From Enterovibrio qingdaonensis (GTDB taxonomy: Bacteria > Pseudomonadota > Gammaproteobacteria > Enterobacterales > Vibrionaceae), in NCBI RefSeq assembly GCF_028683135.1, contig NZ_JAJUBB010000002.1, positions 1-64,000 of the forward strand: DNA of 64,000 nt, written 5' to 3'. The position numbers were made by a program, and so were the translations under genes. The notes below the pieces were generated by a model that worked only from the letters and a program-made list of their open reading frames with translations, did no database searches and had not been told where the DNA came from. This document shows positions 1 to 8,876 of this stretch, piece by piece (the first letter of the stretch is position 1; each line of letters opens with the position of its first letter).

Positions 1-1
1 C

Positions 2-46
2 TGTCCCTATTTCTTTGTCCCTATTTCTTTTTCTCTATTTCTTTTT
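2..46. repeat. Pyrimidine-rich imperfect tandem repeat
   Basis: The unit TGTCCCTATTTCTT occurs at 2-15 and again from 17 (GTCCCTATTTCTTT), followed by a degenerate copy TCTCTATTTCTTTTTC. The tract is almost pure pyrimidine on this strand. It could be a slippage tract, or the edge of a larger repeat or mobile element cut by the window start. I cannot tell which from this side only. Confidence 0.5.
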
Positions 47-169
47 CTTCCTAGAGCGTTGTTAAGTAGGGCTCTTAGCACCGAGCTGGCTTTTCAACGT
101 TGTCGCTCCATTCTCAACAAGCGTGCGGATCGTCCTTGGATTGCAGTTTACACTTTGAGTGAAGCATGA
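2..169 (+). CDS. Possible 3' end of a truncated reading frame
   Basis: A frame is open from the first bases to a TGA at 167-169. Its last residues read ILNKRADRPWIAVYTLSEA, which has protein-like composition. Its upstream part is the low-complexity pyrimidine tract, giving hydrophobic Phe/Leu/Pro residues. No start is visible because the window begins inside it. I do not recognise a family. It may be the tail of a real gene or chance. Confidence 0.2.
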   Translation, partial: CPYFFVPISFSLFLFLPRALLSRALSTELAFQRCRSILNKRADRPWIAVYTLSEA

Positions 170-200
170 CATACGAGGTTTGCTATAAGGGGTGTATTCA

Positions 201-491
201 ATGCGTTTGGCCGTCATTTTTAAAGACCAGCCCGAGATGATGCTACATCGGGAAAAATATCAAGATCGTCACTTTGCGTATCTCGATAAGCATCATTCAG
301 AAATACTCATTGGTGGCGGCTTAAGAAATGCGCCAGGTGCCGAGTTTGTGGGTAGCCTTTGGATCTTAGAGGTGGACTCGTTTGAAAGAGCAGAAGAGTT
401 GGTCCAAAACGACCCTTACTATGTTCCTGAGTTGAGGGAGTATGAGGTGCTGGTGTGGGGCAAAGCGGGTGATAGAAAGGTCGTGCTCTAG
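201..491 (+). CDS. YciI family protein
   Basis: A 96-residue ferredoxin-like-fold protein of the YciI family, small cytoplasmic proteins of mostly unknown role, some acting as dehalogenase- or isomerase-like enzymes. The family pattern is visible: RLAVIFKDQPE at the start, RHFAYLDKHHSEILIGGGL in the middle, an aromatic strand (FVGSLWILEVDS), then ERAEELVQNDPYYVPEL with the conserved DPYY. I chose ATG 201 because AAGGGG lies at 187-192, eight bases upstream; an in-frame GTG at 192 overlaps that site. It stands alone, with no clear terminator before the leftward gene at 704. The family call is firm, the function is not. Confidence 0.8.
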   Translation: MRLAVIFKDQPEMMLHREKYQDRHFAYLDKHHSEILIGGGLRNAPGAEFVGSLWILEVDSFERAEELVQNDPYYVPELREYEVLVWGKAGDRKVVL

Positions 492-703
492 GTATAACCA
501 TTACACCAAATATTTCTTTTGTGGCTAAACCCTATTTAGTCATTATTGACGCGTATATTAAAATCACCGCTCGATTGTAAATAGAGTTTTCGCTGAAAAC
601 GCGACTCTTCTCGTTATGCACTTGCAAGTTGAAGTGGTTTAAGGGGAAGAGTGACTGAGCTAGTGTTCCAGCGAAAACCTAATTTAGTTCCTATGGATGT
701 GAA

Positions 704-1078
704 TTAACGTTCGCCCTGTACTTCGAAATCGTCGTGCACCAATCGGGCGTTGCCATCACTTTCTACAATCCAATGTTCACGATGAACCACGCCAAACGCT
801 TTGTTCATTGTCCAGCTTGCCTTCAAGATATAGCCGTCTTCACCCATCGGCTCCCAAGTGACATCGGTATAGGCGACGTCGGTAAAGCCCTTGTCCATGA
901 TGTCTTGCCAAAACCCTTGAATCGCCGTTCGACCTTCAAACGTACCAAAAGGTCTTGCATGCATGATGCAGCCTTCACTGTATTGTGCGGCACATCCTTT
1001 GGCATCTTTTGCATTGAATGCCGTTTTCCAGTGTTCAATGCCTTGTTTGCAAGCGGCTAAAATATCGCGTTCTACCAT
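704..1078 (-). CDS. SnoaL-like / NTF2-like protein
   Basis: A 124-residue cone-fold (NTF2/ketosteroid-isomerase-like) protein. The N-terminal helix carries the typical pattern of these proteins (GIEHWKTAFNAKDAKGCAAQYSE), followed by a strand pair with GTFEGRTAIQGFWQDIMDKGF. The second half has the W-containing antiparallel strands (ILKASWTMNKAF, REHWIVESDGNARLVHDDFE). Such proteins act as small isomerases, hydrolases or binding proteins; the substrate cannot be inferred. AGGA lies about six bases upstream of the ATG. The gene is downstream of the chemoreceptor on the same strand but separated from it by a strong terminator, so it is probably its own transcript. Confidence 0.7.
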   Translation of the reverse strand: MVERDILAACKQGIEHWKTAFNAKDAKGCAAQYSEGCIMHARPFGTFEGRTAIQGFWQDIMDKGFTDVAYTDVTWEPMGEDGYILKASWTMNKAFGVVHREHWIVESDGNARLVHDDFEVQGER

Positions 1079-1237
1079 GTATATGTCCTAGCTGATCTCG
1101 TTACGATGAGGCTCAGATTACGGGTATTTATTAGATTGAAAAATGGTGTTAATGCAAAATTACTGTTCGTATAAGTAGAACAATCTATTTGAGGATGAAG
1201 GGTTGGTGCTGACGCCAGTTTATCGCTGCTTCAATCT

Positions 1238-1266
1238 AAAAACGGCCATGTAAAATGGCCGTTTTT
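1238..1266 (-). terminator. Intrinsic terminator, perfect 12-bp stem
   Basis: AAAAACGGCCAT (1238-1249) pairs with ATGGCCGTTTTT (1255-1266) around a 5-base loop. The structure has a T-run on either strand. It sits just after the stop of the leftward chemoreceptor gene and before the SnoaL-like gene, so it most likely ends the chemoreceptor message. Confidence 0.9.
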
Positions 1267-1314
1267 AATAGTGTTGCGTGGTTTGTAGATACCTAACTGA
1301 GCGTCACAGGGTTA

Positions 1315-3228
1315 TCACAGCTTAAACTTAGACGTCATGCCATGCAGTTGGTTTGCCAGCGAGGAAAGCTCTTCACACGCACGTGTCGTTTGCTGGGCAC
1401 CTTCCGTCACTTCACTCGACGCCTGCGTGATGCGCAGAACGTTTCCACCTAGCTCTTCTGATACCGCCGTTTGTTGCTCGGTCGCACTGGCTATTTGGCT
1501 GCTCATGTCGAAGATGTTACTGACAGACAGGTTCATGTCTTGAATCACTTCACCGCTTCGGTTAACCGCATCAACACCTTGCGCCATTTTCGCAACGCTT
1601 TCTGTCATGGTGGTTTCAGCGGCGATCGCTTGTTCTTGAAGACGCTTAATAATGTTGCCGATTTCTTCGGTTGATGATTGTGTGCGAGTTGCCAGAGAGC
1701 GAACCTCATCAGCGACCACTGCAAAGCCGCGACCTTGTTCACCTGCACGCGCCGCTTCGATAGCGGCATTGAGAGCTAGCAAATTCGTCTGATCGGCGAT
1801 GCCATTTATCACGTCAACGATAGAGCCAATACGTTGGCTTTCTTCTACTAACTGACGGATGTTGTCAGTCGTGACGCTCATTTCCTGCTCAACGGAACGA
1901 ATGGCTCGTACGGTTTGTTCAATGGCCTCACCACCCACGTGAGCACTTTTCGCGGCATTGCTGGTGGCGTGCGCAGAAGATTCTGCATTGCTCGCAATGT
2001 CTGCAGAGGTAGTACGCATCTCTTCCATCGCCGCTGACAAGGAATCTAGCTGCTCTTGCTGTGAATGCATATTGGCCGAAGATTGAATTGAAATCGCGCT
2101 GACTTCTTCTGACGCTGAGCTTAGCTGTGCACTGGATTCGACAATTTGGCCCAATACTTCACGAATATTGAGACGCATTTTATCGAGTGAGCGTGAGAGT
2201 TCGCCAAACTCATTTTTCCCGTCATCAACGTAGCTTTGGCTGAGATCTTGGTTGCCAATGGCTTCTGCGGCGTTTAAAGGTAGCTGCAACTGAGCTTGCA
2301 TGCCTCGCACTAATATCAGTGAGAAACCAACAGCAGTTGCCAGTGCGCCAAACAGCAGTGCGATGGTAATTTGGTTGCTGAGTTCTCGCTGGCGCAAGCC
2401 TTCATCGGCGAAGATGAAACCTTGCTCTCCCAATAGGTTTTGCAAATCAATCAACGCATCGTTAACCTTTGCACCTGCATCCAGAGAAGCGCGGTGTGCT
2501 TGATGGTAGGCCTTCAGATCCTTGTCGAGCATCATCATGGCTTCTTGGTAACGCTTCGCGACACGATACGTATTTGCTGTCACAGTGTCTGCAAGGTTTT
2601 GTTCGAGAATGGAAACAGCGGCATTGATGTTCTTAATTGCAGTATCGAGGTAGCTCTCGCGCATGCCTGACACAAACCCATTGTAATAAACGGCAGCGGT
2701 TCTCAAATGGTTAAATGCAGTTAGTGCCTTACGCTGCCACTCCCCCGTGTATGCGCCTTCTGAGATATGGAGAGCGTATTGGTCGAATATCTTACCTGAG
2801 CCAGACACGCCATGTTTCACGGCTTTATCGACGGTGTGGAAGTAGTTGAATGTAGATCGAGCTTCAGCGACGTACTCAGGCACCAGTTGTTTCAGTTTTC
2901 TGCCTGGTTCATTATCAGGATGATAGTTATCGAATTCATCAAGCAGTTGATTCAGTGTCTGCTCGGTCTCTCGAATGCGCTGCATATCGCGCGGGTTGCC
3001 CCATGTTAGCGCGACGGCTAAACGTGCACGCCACATTTCGATACCAATGTCATTGGCTACCTGCAAGTTTTCGACGCGGATGGCGCGCTCTTGCTGATAA
3101 GAGTGTTCTTCTTCTGTTCTGTCGCTATACAGCCACCACGCCAAACTGGAAATGAGTACACCCATGATCATGATGGGGGAAAGCACTGACGCTCTGAAAC
3201 TGAGGTCTTTTAATCGGAAAGAAAGCAC
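1315..3228 (-). CDS. Methyl-accepting chemotaxis protein
   Basis: A transmembrane chemoreceptor of about 637 residues that would signal through CheW/CheA. Domain order from the chosen start: short cytoplasmic tail, membrane segment near 12-34, a mostly helical periplasmic domain of about 250 residues that resembles helical bimodular sensors, a second membrane segment near 286-309, a HAMP domain, then the coiled-coil signalling domain. The kinase-contact hairpin is intact ([20 protein letters not shown], then [15 protein letters not shown]). There is no C-terminal CheR-tethering pentapeptide; it ends in TSKFKL. The frame is open further upstream to 3312, but GTG 3228 has AAAAAGG eight bases before it and starts right at the membrane segment. 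The ligand cannot be read from sequence. The gene is monocistronic. Confidence 0.93.
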   Translation of the reverse strand: MLSFRLKDLSFRASVLSPIMIMGVLISSLAWWLYSDRTEEEHSYQQERAIRVENLQVANDIGIEMWRARLAVALTWGNPRDMQRIRETEQTLNQLLDEFDNYHPDNEPGRKLKQLVPEYVAEARSTFNYFHTVDKAVKHGVSGSGKIFDQYALHISEGAYTGEWQRKALTAFNHLRTAAVYYNGFVSGMRESYLDTAIKNINAAVSILEQNLADTVTANTYRVAKRYQEAMMMLDKDLKAYHQAHRASLDAGAKVNDALIDLQNLLGEQGFIFADEGLRQRELSNQITIALLFGALATAVGFSLILVRGMQAQLQLPLNAAEAIGNQDLSQSYVDDGKNEFGELSRSLDKMRLNIREVLGQIVESSAQLSSASEEVSAISIQSSANMHSQQEQLDSLSAAMEEMRTTSADIASNAESSAHATSNAAKSAHVGGEAIEQTVRAIRSVEQEMSVTTDNIRQLVEESQRIGSIVDVINGIADQTNLLALNAAIEAARAGEQGRGFAVVADEVRSLATRTQSSTEEIGNIIKRLQEQAIAAETTMTESVAKMAQGVDAVNRSGEVIQDMNLSVSNIFDMSSQIASATEQQTAVSEELGGNVLRITQASSEVTEGAQQTTRACEELSSLANQLHGMTSKFKL

Positions 3229-3597
3229 AGGTAAAACCTTTTTATTATTAGAAATGGTTCCGTTGCGGTCATTGGTATCATAACGCGCTGATAAACCACG
3301 ACTGCGTCGCAAAAAATTTCGTCATTAATAATGGAAAAGGTGCCGGCTGGATACCAAATACTGTTAGTTTTTCGCTGAATTTTGAGTAAGATCGGCCTTG
3401 TAGTGAAAGCGTTAACACTAGGTCGATAGAAAGGGGTGTTTCTTTAATTGTAAGGTGTTAAAAATGCTGCATTTTATCGCTGTGTCGACGGAGTGATTCA
3501 TTCATTTTTATTATGTCCTAACCTTGTCAGGACTCTCGTGAGTGTCGTGAGATTTTAACGCTCTGACACGCGAGGCAATATCGACGTTTTTGAACAT

Positions 3598-3873
3598 ATG
3601 AGCCAGATTGATATTCAGAAAAAAATTGAAAGTTTTACCTGCATAGAAGAAGCATTGGAGTACTTCGATATTGGTTTTGATAGCCAGTTTATAGAAGAAT
3701 TTCGTGTTCCCTTGGTTAAGCGATTCAATGGCTACTTATTGATCACCAAGCCGGATGACTGGTTCTCAGCCCGCCGTGCGTTGAAAAATGCGTATTGCTA
3801 TGTGCAGCGGAGTCGGCTGGATCGCCATACGCGTTCGGCATGCCGTGGTTGCACATCTTGCCAACGAAGATAA
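3598..3873 (+). CDS. NifW-like protein with CxxCxxC tail
   Basis: A 91-residue protein whose body resembles NifW, the nitrogenase stabilising/protective protein: EEALEYFDIGFDSQFIEEFR, then VKRFNGYLL, then RRALKNAYCYVQRSRL, matching the family order of an acidic helix, an RFxxYL helix and an LxxAYxxFxxS-like helix. It ends in ACRGCTSCQRR, a CxxCxxC array that could hold metal. No nitrogenase genes are near, so its role is probably not nitrogen fixation. No good ribosome site precedes the ATG (TTGAACAT only), so the start is uncertain. It lies 93 bases before rlmF on the same strand. Family call by remembered resemblance. Confidence 0.6.
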   Translation: MSQIDIQKKIESFTCIEEALEYFDIGFDSQFIEEFRVPLVKRFNGYLLITKPDDWFSARRALKNAYCYVQRSRLDRHTRSACRGCTSCQRR

Positions 3874-3966
3874 ACGCTCAAGGCTAAATTTCTGCTATCT
3901 GCTTACCCCCTAAATGCGTAAAATGCGCCACTGCGTTTTTCCCAGACACACAGGCTGGACTTCACC

Positions 3967-4989
3967 ATGACAAAATCTAACAACAAATCACCTCAACAAA
4001 AGAAAGGTCTGCATCCTCGTAATCCCCATCGCGAGCGATATGATTTTTCGGCATTAATAAAAAGCACGCCGGAATTGAAATCTTTTGTGACAACCAATCC
4101 GTTTGGCGATTTGTCCGTGGATTTTTCCAACCCTGTTGCCGTGAAGGTGCTCAACAAGGCACTGCTGAGCCATTTTTATCAGATCAAGGTATGGGATATT
4201 CCTGAAGGTTACCTGTGCCCACCTATTCCCGGTCGCGCGGACTACCTTCACTACATTGCCGATTTACTTGCAGAAAGCGCGAATGGCGAAATCCCGATAG
4301 GCAAGCAAATCAAAGGCCTAGATATTGGCATGGGGGCAAACTGTGTTTACCCGATGATCGGCCACCGCGTGTATGGTTGGCAGTTTGTTGGTGCTGATAT
4401 CGATCTGGTTTCCGTGAAAAGCGCGACATTGATGGTGGAGGCTAACACCACGCTTAAAGCAGGTATTCAATGCCGTTTCCAACAAAACGCCGATAACATT
4501 TTCATTGGCATGATTGGTGAGAAAGAGCGTTTCGACTTCACCATGTGCAACCCGCCATTTCATACATCGCTTGCAGAGGCCACCAAAGGCTCTGAGCGTA
4601 AAGTGCGAAACCTTGCGGCCAATGCGCGTAAAAAAGGCACCGATAAGTTCACGAAAGCCCCGTTGAAATCTGATGTCGCTAAGGGTAAGCCAGTCCTCAA
4701 CTTTGGCGGACAAAAGGCGGAGCTATGGTGTCCAGGTGGTGAAGCCGCATTTATTAAGCGCATGATTTTGCAAAGTGCTGACGTTCGCTCTCAGTGCTTA
4801 TGGTTCACTACGATGGTTTCGAAAAAAGAAAACCTGCGTGAGATTTATCAGCAGTTGAAGCAAGTTGGCGCAAAAGACGTAAAAACCATTGAAATGGCAC
4901 AAGGGCAGAAAGTAACGCGCATTGTTGCTTGGACGTTCTTGAATGATAAGGATCGTGCTCAGTGGACTGCGACTTGGAAATCTAAATAA
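3967..4989 (+). CDS. rlmF: 23S rRNA (adenine-1618-N6)-methyltransferase
   Basis: RlmF (YbiN) methylates N6 of A1618 in 23S rRNA using S-adenosylmethionine. The 340-residue protein shows the family N terminus ([19 protein letters not shown]), the AdoMet-binding [16 protein letters not shown] near 118-134, and the N6-adenine methylase signature NPPFHTS near 195-201, followed by the family's lysine-rich insert and [11 protein letters not shown]. Length fits the family. The start ATG follows a short intergenic region with only a weak ribosome site (GGAC). It is a housekeeping gene and probably monocistronic. Confidence 0.95.
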   Translation: MTKSNNKSPQQKKGLHPRNPHRERYDFSALIKSTPELKSFVTTNPFGDLSVDFSNPVAVKVLNKALLSHFYQIKVWDIPEGYLCPPIPGRADYLHYIADLLAESANGEIPIGKQIKGLDIGMGANCVYPMIGHRVYGWQFVGADIDLVSVKSATLMVEANTTLKAGIQCRFQQNADNIFIGMIGEKERFDFTMCNPPFHTSLAEATKGSERKVRNLAANARKKGTDKFTKAPLKSDVAKGKPVLNFGGQKAELWCPGGEAAFIKRMILQSADVRSQCLWFTTMVSKKENLREIYQQLKQVGAKDVKTIEMAQGQKVTRIVAWTFLNDKDRAQWTATWKSK

Positions 4990-5123
4990 ATATCTAATGA
5001 CTTTCCTTTAGATGCTGCTTAGTGAATTATTCATCACCTGCACCTTTGTACAGCTTTTGTTTTCCCATGTTTAGTTTCGGCGTTTTCAAGTGAACATCGC
5101 CGACAAGTAAAGGTGTGCATTTG

Positions 5124-5861
5124 ATGAACAACTATAAAAAGTGGGGGCTGATCTGCTCAGCGTCACTTTTCACTTTCGCTATCATCTCTTCAGCGTTTTT
5201 CAGTGGGGTTAGGTTAACGGGTGGTGTTTCAGAAACGCTAGGAAGGGTGTTTACCTACGCGTCTTGGTCGGCAGGTAAGCAGGGCTTCCTGATAACGACT
5301 GCACTGTTTTGTCTGATCCCGTTCGTATTGAAGTGGCCAAGAAAGAAAGTGCTGACAATGCTGATGTGCTTTGGCGTTGTACTCGGTGCCAGTTTTGTTA
5401 CTAAAACGGTGGTTAAACGCCTCACTCAAGAGCCGCGCCCTTATACTCAAACGTTGGCTGAACTAGGAAAAGTACCTTCTGCTGAGGCGTTTTATCAAGG
5501 TACTCCGGCTTCGCGTGACGAGATTTTGAGCACCGCTTCGCATGACATCAGCCCCTGGCGAATGATGCACTGGAAGGGTGAGACAAACTATTCATTTCCT
5601 TCTGGCCACACCATATTTGCTGCGGCTGCTGCAATATTCTGGGGCGCGATACTCATGGTTGAAGGTTATCGCGTATTGGGATGGTTGGTTGTTGGGTGGT
5701 CAGGCATTGTTGCTGCAAGTCGAATGTGGCTTGGCATGCACTGGTCGATTGATGTGTTCGCATCGATAGGTTTCGCCGCCATCATTTGCAGTGCTGTCTA
5801 CGCGAGTGCAAACCGCCTAAACCGCATGCTTAAGCGTCGAATGGATGAAACGACGCTGTAA
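5124..5861 (+). CDS. PAP2-family membrane phosphatase (PgpB-like)
   Basis: A 245-residue integral membrane lipid phosphatase of the type that dephosphorylates phosphatidylglycerol phosphate or undecaprenyl pyrophosphate on the periplasmic face. The three catalytic motifs are present in order: KRLTQEPRPY (KxxxxxxRP), SFPSGHT (PSGH) and SRMWLGMHWSIDV (SRxxxxxHxxxD). Several hydrophobic helices surround them. AAAGG at 5109-5113 is well placed for ATG 5124 but too close for the in-frame GTG at 5115. It starts the same-strand envelope run; since DedA proteins downstream are linked to undecaprenyl phosphate recycling, a role in that lipid cycle is plausible but inferred. Confidence 0.88.
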   Translation: MNNYKKWGLICSASLFTFAIISSAFFSGVRLTGGVSETLGRVFTYASWSAGKQGFLITTALFCLIPFVLKWPRKKVLTMLMCFGVVLGASFVTKTVVKRLTQEPRPYTQTLAELGKVPSAEAFYQGTPASRDEILSTASHDISPWRMMHWKGETNYSFPSGHTIFAAAAAIFWGAILMVEGYRVLGWLVVGWSGIVAASRMWLGMHWSIDVFASIGFAAIICSAVYASANRLNRMLKRRMDETTL

Positions 5862-5941
5862 CCAATAATTCATAAAAAATTATTTGTGTTTTAAACGAGT
5901 TAGCAGTATTTCTTTGTGCAGCTAATAACAGGGATTTTGGT

Positions 5942-6319
5942 TTGAGACAGTTTATTCAAAGACTGCCATTTTTGATAACGTTGCTAATGGCATTGCTGAT
6001 CGGCAATTCTGTTGCTGTTGTCAGCCAAGATCTGCTTCTGGCTCCGACTACCTTGGCGGCGCATCAGGACTCGCAGCCTGATGCGTCACTGGATAGATTC
6101 CTGCTGCGTTATACCGCATCTCGAATCAATGAACCTGACACTGAACCGTCAGACAACGATACGGTACCTTGGCCGATAGTTTTACAAACTGTCGCGATGC
6201 TACTGTTGTTGTTTCGCGTATCACAATCTCTTCCTCGTAGTTACCTTCTCACAGACAACCATCGTCTTGCCGGTTGGCAAGATACCAATCTGCAGTTTCG
6301 GTTTATTCATACCCGCTGA
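5942..6319 (+). CDS. Small membrane protein of unknown family
   Basis: A 125-residue protein I do not recognise. It begins with a hydrophobic segment (about residues 8-27) that could be a signal anchor, then has a polar acidic stretch of about 60 residues (DTEPSDNDTVPWP), then a second hydrophobic helix near 88-98 and a basic C terminus. Predicted topology is two membrane passes with a periplasmic loop. The start is TTG 5942, supported by CAGGGA seven bases upstream. It sits between the PAP2 phosphatase and the first DedA gene, 58 bases before the latter, and may be co-transcribed with them. Confidence 0.55.
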   Translation: MRQFIQRLPFLITLLMALLIGNSVAVVSQDLLLAPTTLAAHQDSQPDASLDRFLLRYTASRINEPDTEPSDNDTVPWPIVLQTVAMLLLLFRVSQSLPRSYLLTDNHRLAGWQDTNLQFRFIHTR

Positions 6320-6377
6320 TCGCACTCCATCGCTTAATCACATTACACAATTTGTTTGTCGATAAGATGGAGTTTCC

Positions 6378-7055
6378 ATGTTGGAAAGTATTCAGGAAGT
6401 GCTGGCGGCCTTGTGGCGTCAGGACTTCAATGCGCTGCTCGCACCGGGCAGTGCGGTATTCATATACCTAATAATCGTGACATTTATTGGTCTAGAAAGC
6501 GCATTTTTACCCGCGGCTCCACTGCCTTGTGACAGCGTCGTTGTGCTGGCGGGTTCTCTCGCAGCGGTGGGTGTTTTAAACCCGTTAGCCGTCGTAACCC
6601 TACTCATTGCCGCAGCGTCAGTTGGAAGCTGGTTGGCATTTTTGCAAGGTCGGTGGCTGAACCGTTTGCCTCGGGTTAATCGTTGGCTATCGCGTGTCCC
6701 ACCTCACACGATGAAAACGGTCGATAGATTGCTTTGTCGCCATGGTGTTATCGCACTTTTTTGCGCACGGTTTGTACCGGGCGCACGTTCTATCACCCCG
6801 ATGATGATGGGTGCGAGAGTCAACAACGTAACACGCTTCCATTATTTCTCTTGGTTCAGTGCCACATTGTGGGTCTGCCTGCTGGTGGGCATCGGTTTTC
6901 TACTGCCTTCATTGCCAGAGCCACTCAGTCGAACCGCGACCTCGGGCTTAATGCTGGCTCCTATCGTCAGCCTGCTTCTTCCAATTCTTGTGCTGCTTAA
7001 ATTGCGATTAAAAAAACAGCCAAGTTCAGCACCTATTACGTCAGGAGAAATTTGA
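6378..7055 (+). CDS. DedA family membrane protein (copy 1)
   Basis: A 225-residue DedA/SNARE-associated family membrane protein. Members are linked to recycling of undecaprenyl phosphate and other lipids across the membrane. Visible family motifs are an acidic residue before a proline-rich re-entrant segment (LESAFLPAAPLPCDS), GRWLNRLP, and the signature FCARFVPGARSITPMMMG. About five hydrophobic segments follow. Its stop codon touches the SecD start (one base apart), so they are probably translationally coupled. A close paralogue with nearly the same N terminus lies at 12135-12815; the two flank the SecDF-TatA-MotCD genes. Confidence 0.88.
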   Translation: MLESIQEVLAALWRQDFNALLAPGSAVFIYLIIVTFIGLESAFLPAAPLPCDSVVVLAGSLAAVGVLNPLAVVTLLIAAASVGSWLAFLQGRWLNRLPRVNRWLSRVPPHTMKTVDRLLCRHGVIALFCARFVPGARSITPMMMGARVNNVTRFHYFSWFSATLWVCLLVGIGFLLPSLPEPLSRTATSGLMLAPIVSLLLPILVLLKLRLKKQPSSAPITSGEI

Positions 7056-7056
7056 G

Positions 7057-8865
7057 ATGAGACGTTCACGTAACCTTGCGGAAGGTGCAATGAATAGGAT
7101 GAGTAAGTGGAAGTATGCGCTGCTGATCTTAATGCTATTTATGCTTTTGCTTCAGGCCATTCCTACTTTCTACGGCGATGTTCCTGCGTTGGGATTTCAC
7201 GCCAAGCGGGGCGATGATATTTCGCTATCCGTCATTCAAAACACGTTACAAGACAATGGGATCTCGGTTAACAACCTTGTGGTTGAAGGTGGTGAGGTCA
7301 TTGCAACGTTTGATGATATTAGTGCGCAGCAACAGGCCAAGCAGCAACTGAGTCACGAATTGTCCGAGTATGCGGATATCACGGTTCAATACCAATCTGC
7401 AGCACCTGCATGGTTCAGCAAGCTGGGTGCGGAGCCCGTTAAGCTGGGGCTGGATCTTCGCGGTGGTGTGCAGTTGTTATTGTTCGTCGATCTGGACGCT
7501 GTTTATACCAAGCAAACCGATGCCATGGTTAATGACATGCGCCGCGCATTGCGAGAAGAAAGGATTCGCGGAATAACAGTGAGGGCGCGTTCTGCAACGG
7601 AAATCGTGGTCTCTGGCCAAACGGCGTTGTACGAGGCTTTTTTGCGAGACTATATGCTGACGTACTCGGGGCAGTGGGAGGCTGTGCCCGAAGATAAGGG
7701 TGTTGTCTTGACGCTTACACCAGAAGAAATGTTGCAGCAGACACAATCTGCCATGGTGCAGAATATCTCCATACTTCGAAACCGGATTGGTGAGCTAGGC
7801 ATTGTAGAAGCGAGTGTCCAGCGGCAGGGAAGAGACCATATTCGTATCGAACTGCCAGGCGTGCATGACCCGAAACAGGCTAAATCAGTGATTGGAGCCA
7901 CTGCATCATTGGCATTTTACGAAGCGAGTGCAGCCGGCCCAATTGTGATTGCTGATCGGAATGGTGCGTTGATTCGCATGTCTCGTCAGCCCGTTCTTTC
8001 TGGAGATCATATTGTCGATGCTCGAAGCAGCATGGATGAAATGGGTTTGCCACAAGTCGATATTCGTTTGGACAGTACGGGCGGCAACCAAATGATGCAG
8101 TTCAGTCGTCACCATATTGGACAGGCGATGGCGACAGTCTATACGGAGTACAAACTCAGTGATGCCGGCTCTCTAGAGCCCCATGATCAAGTGATTAATA
8201 TGGCGACCATCCAAAGTGCACTAGGAAACACGTTCCGTATTACGGGTTTGGACAGTGCCTCTGAAGCGCAAGAGCTTGCTCTTTTGCTTCGTTCCGGAGC
8301 ACTTACTGCACCGATTCAAATCGTGGAAGAACGTGCTATTGGCCCAACATTGGGTGCGCAAAACATTCAGGCGGGCTTCAGTGCGTTAGCTCTCGGCATG
8401 GTCGGAATGGCGATATTTATGACGCTCTGGTACCGACGTTTTGGTTGGGTTGCCATTGTTGGTCTTTGCGCCAACCTCATCATGCAAGTTGGCTTATTGG
8501 TCTTATTACCAGGTGCCGTATTGACGCTACCCGGCATTGCGGGGTTAGTGCTTACTGTCGGTATGGCCGTCGATACCAATGTATTGATATTCGAACGCAT
8601 TCGCGATCGACTTCGTGAAGGGGCCTCGCTGGCAACGTCGATAGATTTTGGGTATCGCTCTGCGTTTACCACTATCTTCGATGCCAATATCACCACCCTC
8701 ATCTCCGCGCTTTGTCTTTACGGGATAGGCTCAGGCCCTCTTCAGGGGTTCGCGACAACACTGATCCTCGGATTGATTTCCAGCATGGTCTGCGGCATTT
8801 GGGGAACACGCGCCATCATTAACCCAATTTGGGGCAGAGACAATCGACGAGCGGTAAGGATCTAG
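7057..8865 (+). CDS. secD: Protein translocase subunit SecD, accessory copy
   Basis: SecD helps pull proteins across the membrane on the periplasmic side, driven by an ion gradient, together with SecF and SecYEG. The 602-residue protein has an N-terminal membrane helix, the conserved LGLDLRGGVQLLL near residues 130-142, the periplasmic P1 domain with RNRIGELGI and IELPGV, and the C-terminal five-helix RND-like block starting at GPTLGAQNI and containing LTVGMAVDTNVLIFERIRD and FDANITTLI. AGGAG lies nine bases before ATG 7057, which directly follows the DedA stop. The usual yajC partner is absent, and tatA and stator genes follow secF, so this is probably a second, specialised SecDF rather than the housekeeping copy. 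Confidence 0.92.
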   Translation: MRRSRNLAEGAMNRMSKWKYALLILMLFMLLLQAIPTFYGDVPALGFHAKRGDDISLSVIQNTLQDNGISVNNLVVEGGEVIATFDDISAQQQAKQQLSHELSEYADITVQYQSAAPAWFSKLGAEPVKLGLDLRGGVQLLLFVDLDAVYTKQTDAMVNDMRRALREERIRGITVRARSATEIVVSGQTALYEAFLRDYMLTYSGQWEAVPEDKGVVLTLTPEEMLQQTQSAMVQNISILRNRIGELGIVEASVQRQGRDHIRIELPGVHDPKQAKSVIGATASLAFYEASAAGPIVIADRNGALIRMSRQPVLSGDHIVDARSSMDEMGLPQVDIRLDSTGGNQMMQFSRHHIGQAMATVYTEYKLSDAGSLEPHDQVINMATIQSALGNTFRITGLDSASEAQELALLLRSGALTAPIQIVEERAIGPTLGAQNIQAGFSALALGMVGMAIFMTLWYRRFGWVAIVGLCANLIMQVGLLVLLPGAVLTLPGIAGLVLTVGMAVDTNVLIFERIRDRLREGASLATSIDFGYRSAFTTIFDANITTLISALCLYGIGSGPLQGFATTLILGLISSMVCGIWGTRAIINPIWGRDNRRAVRI

Positions 8866-8876
8866 GGAGAAGGATG

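Noticed and set aside
2-46. CRISPR-like repeats
   Set aside because: Units are 14 bases or less, adjacent without spacers and low in complexity.
3598-3873. Nitrogen fixation locus
   Set aside because: Only a NifW-like small protein is present; no structural or assembly nif gene occurs in the window.
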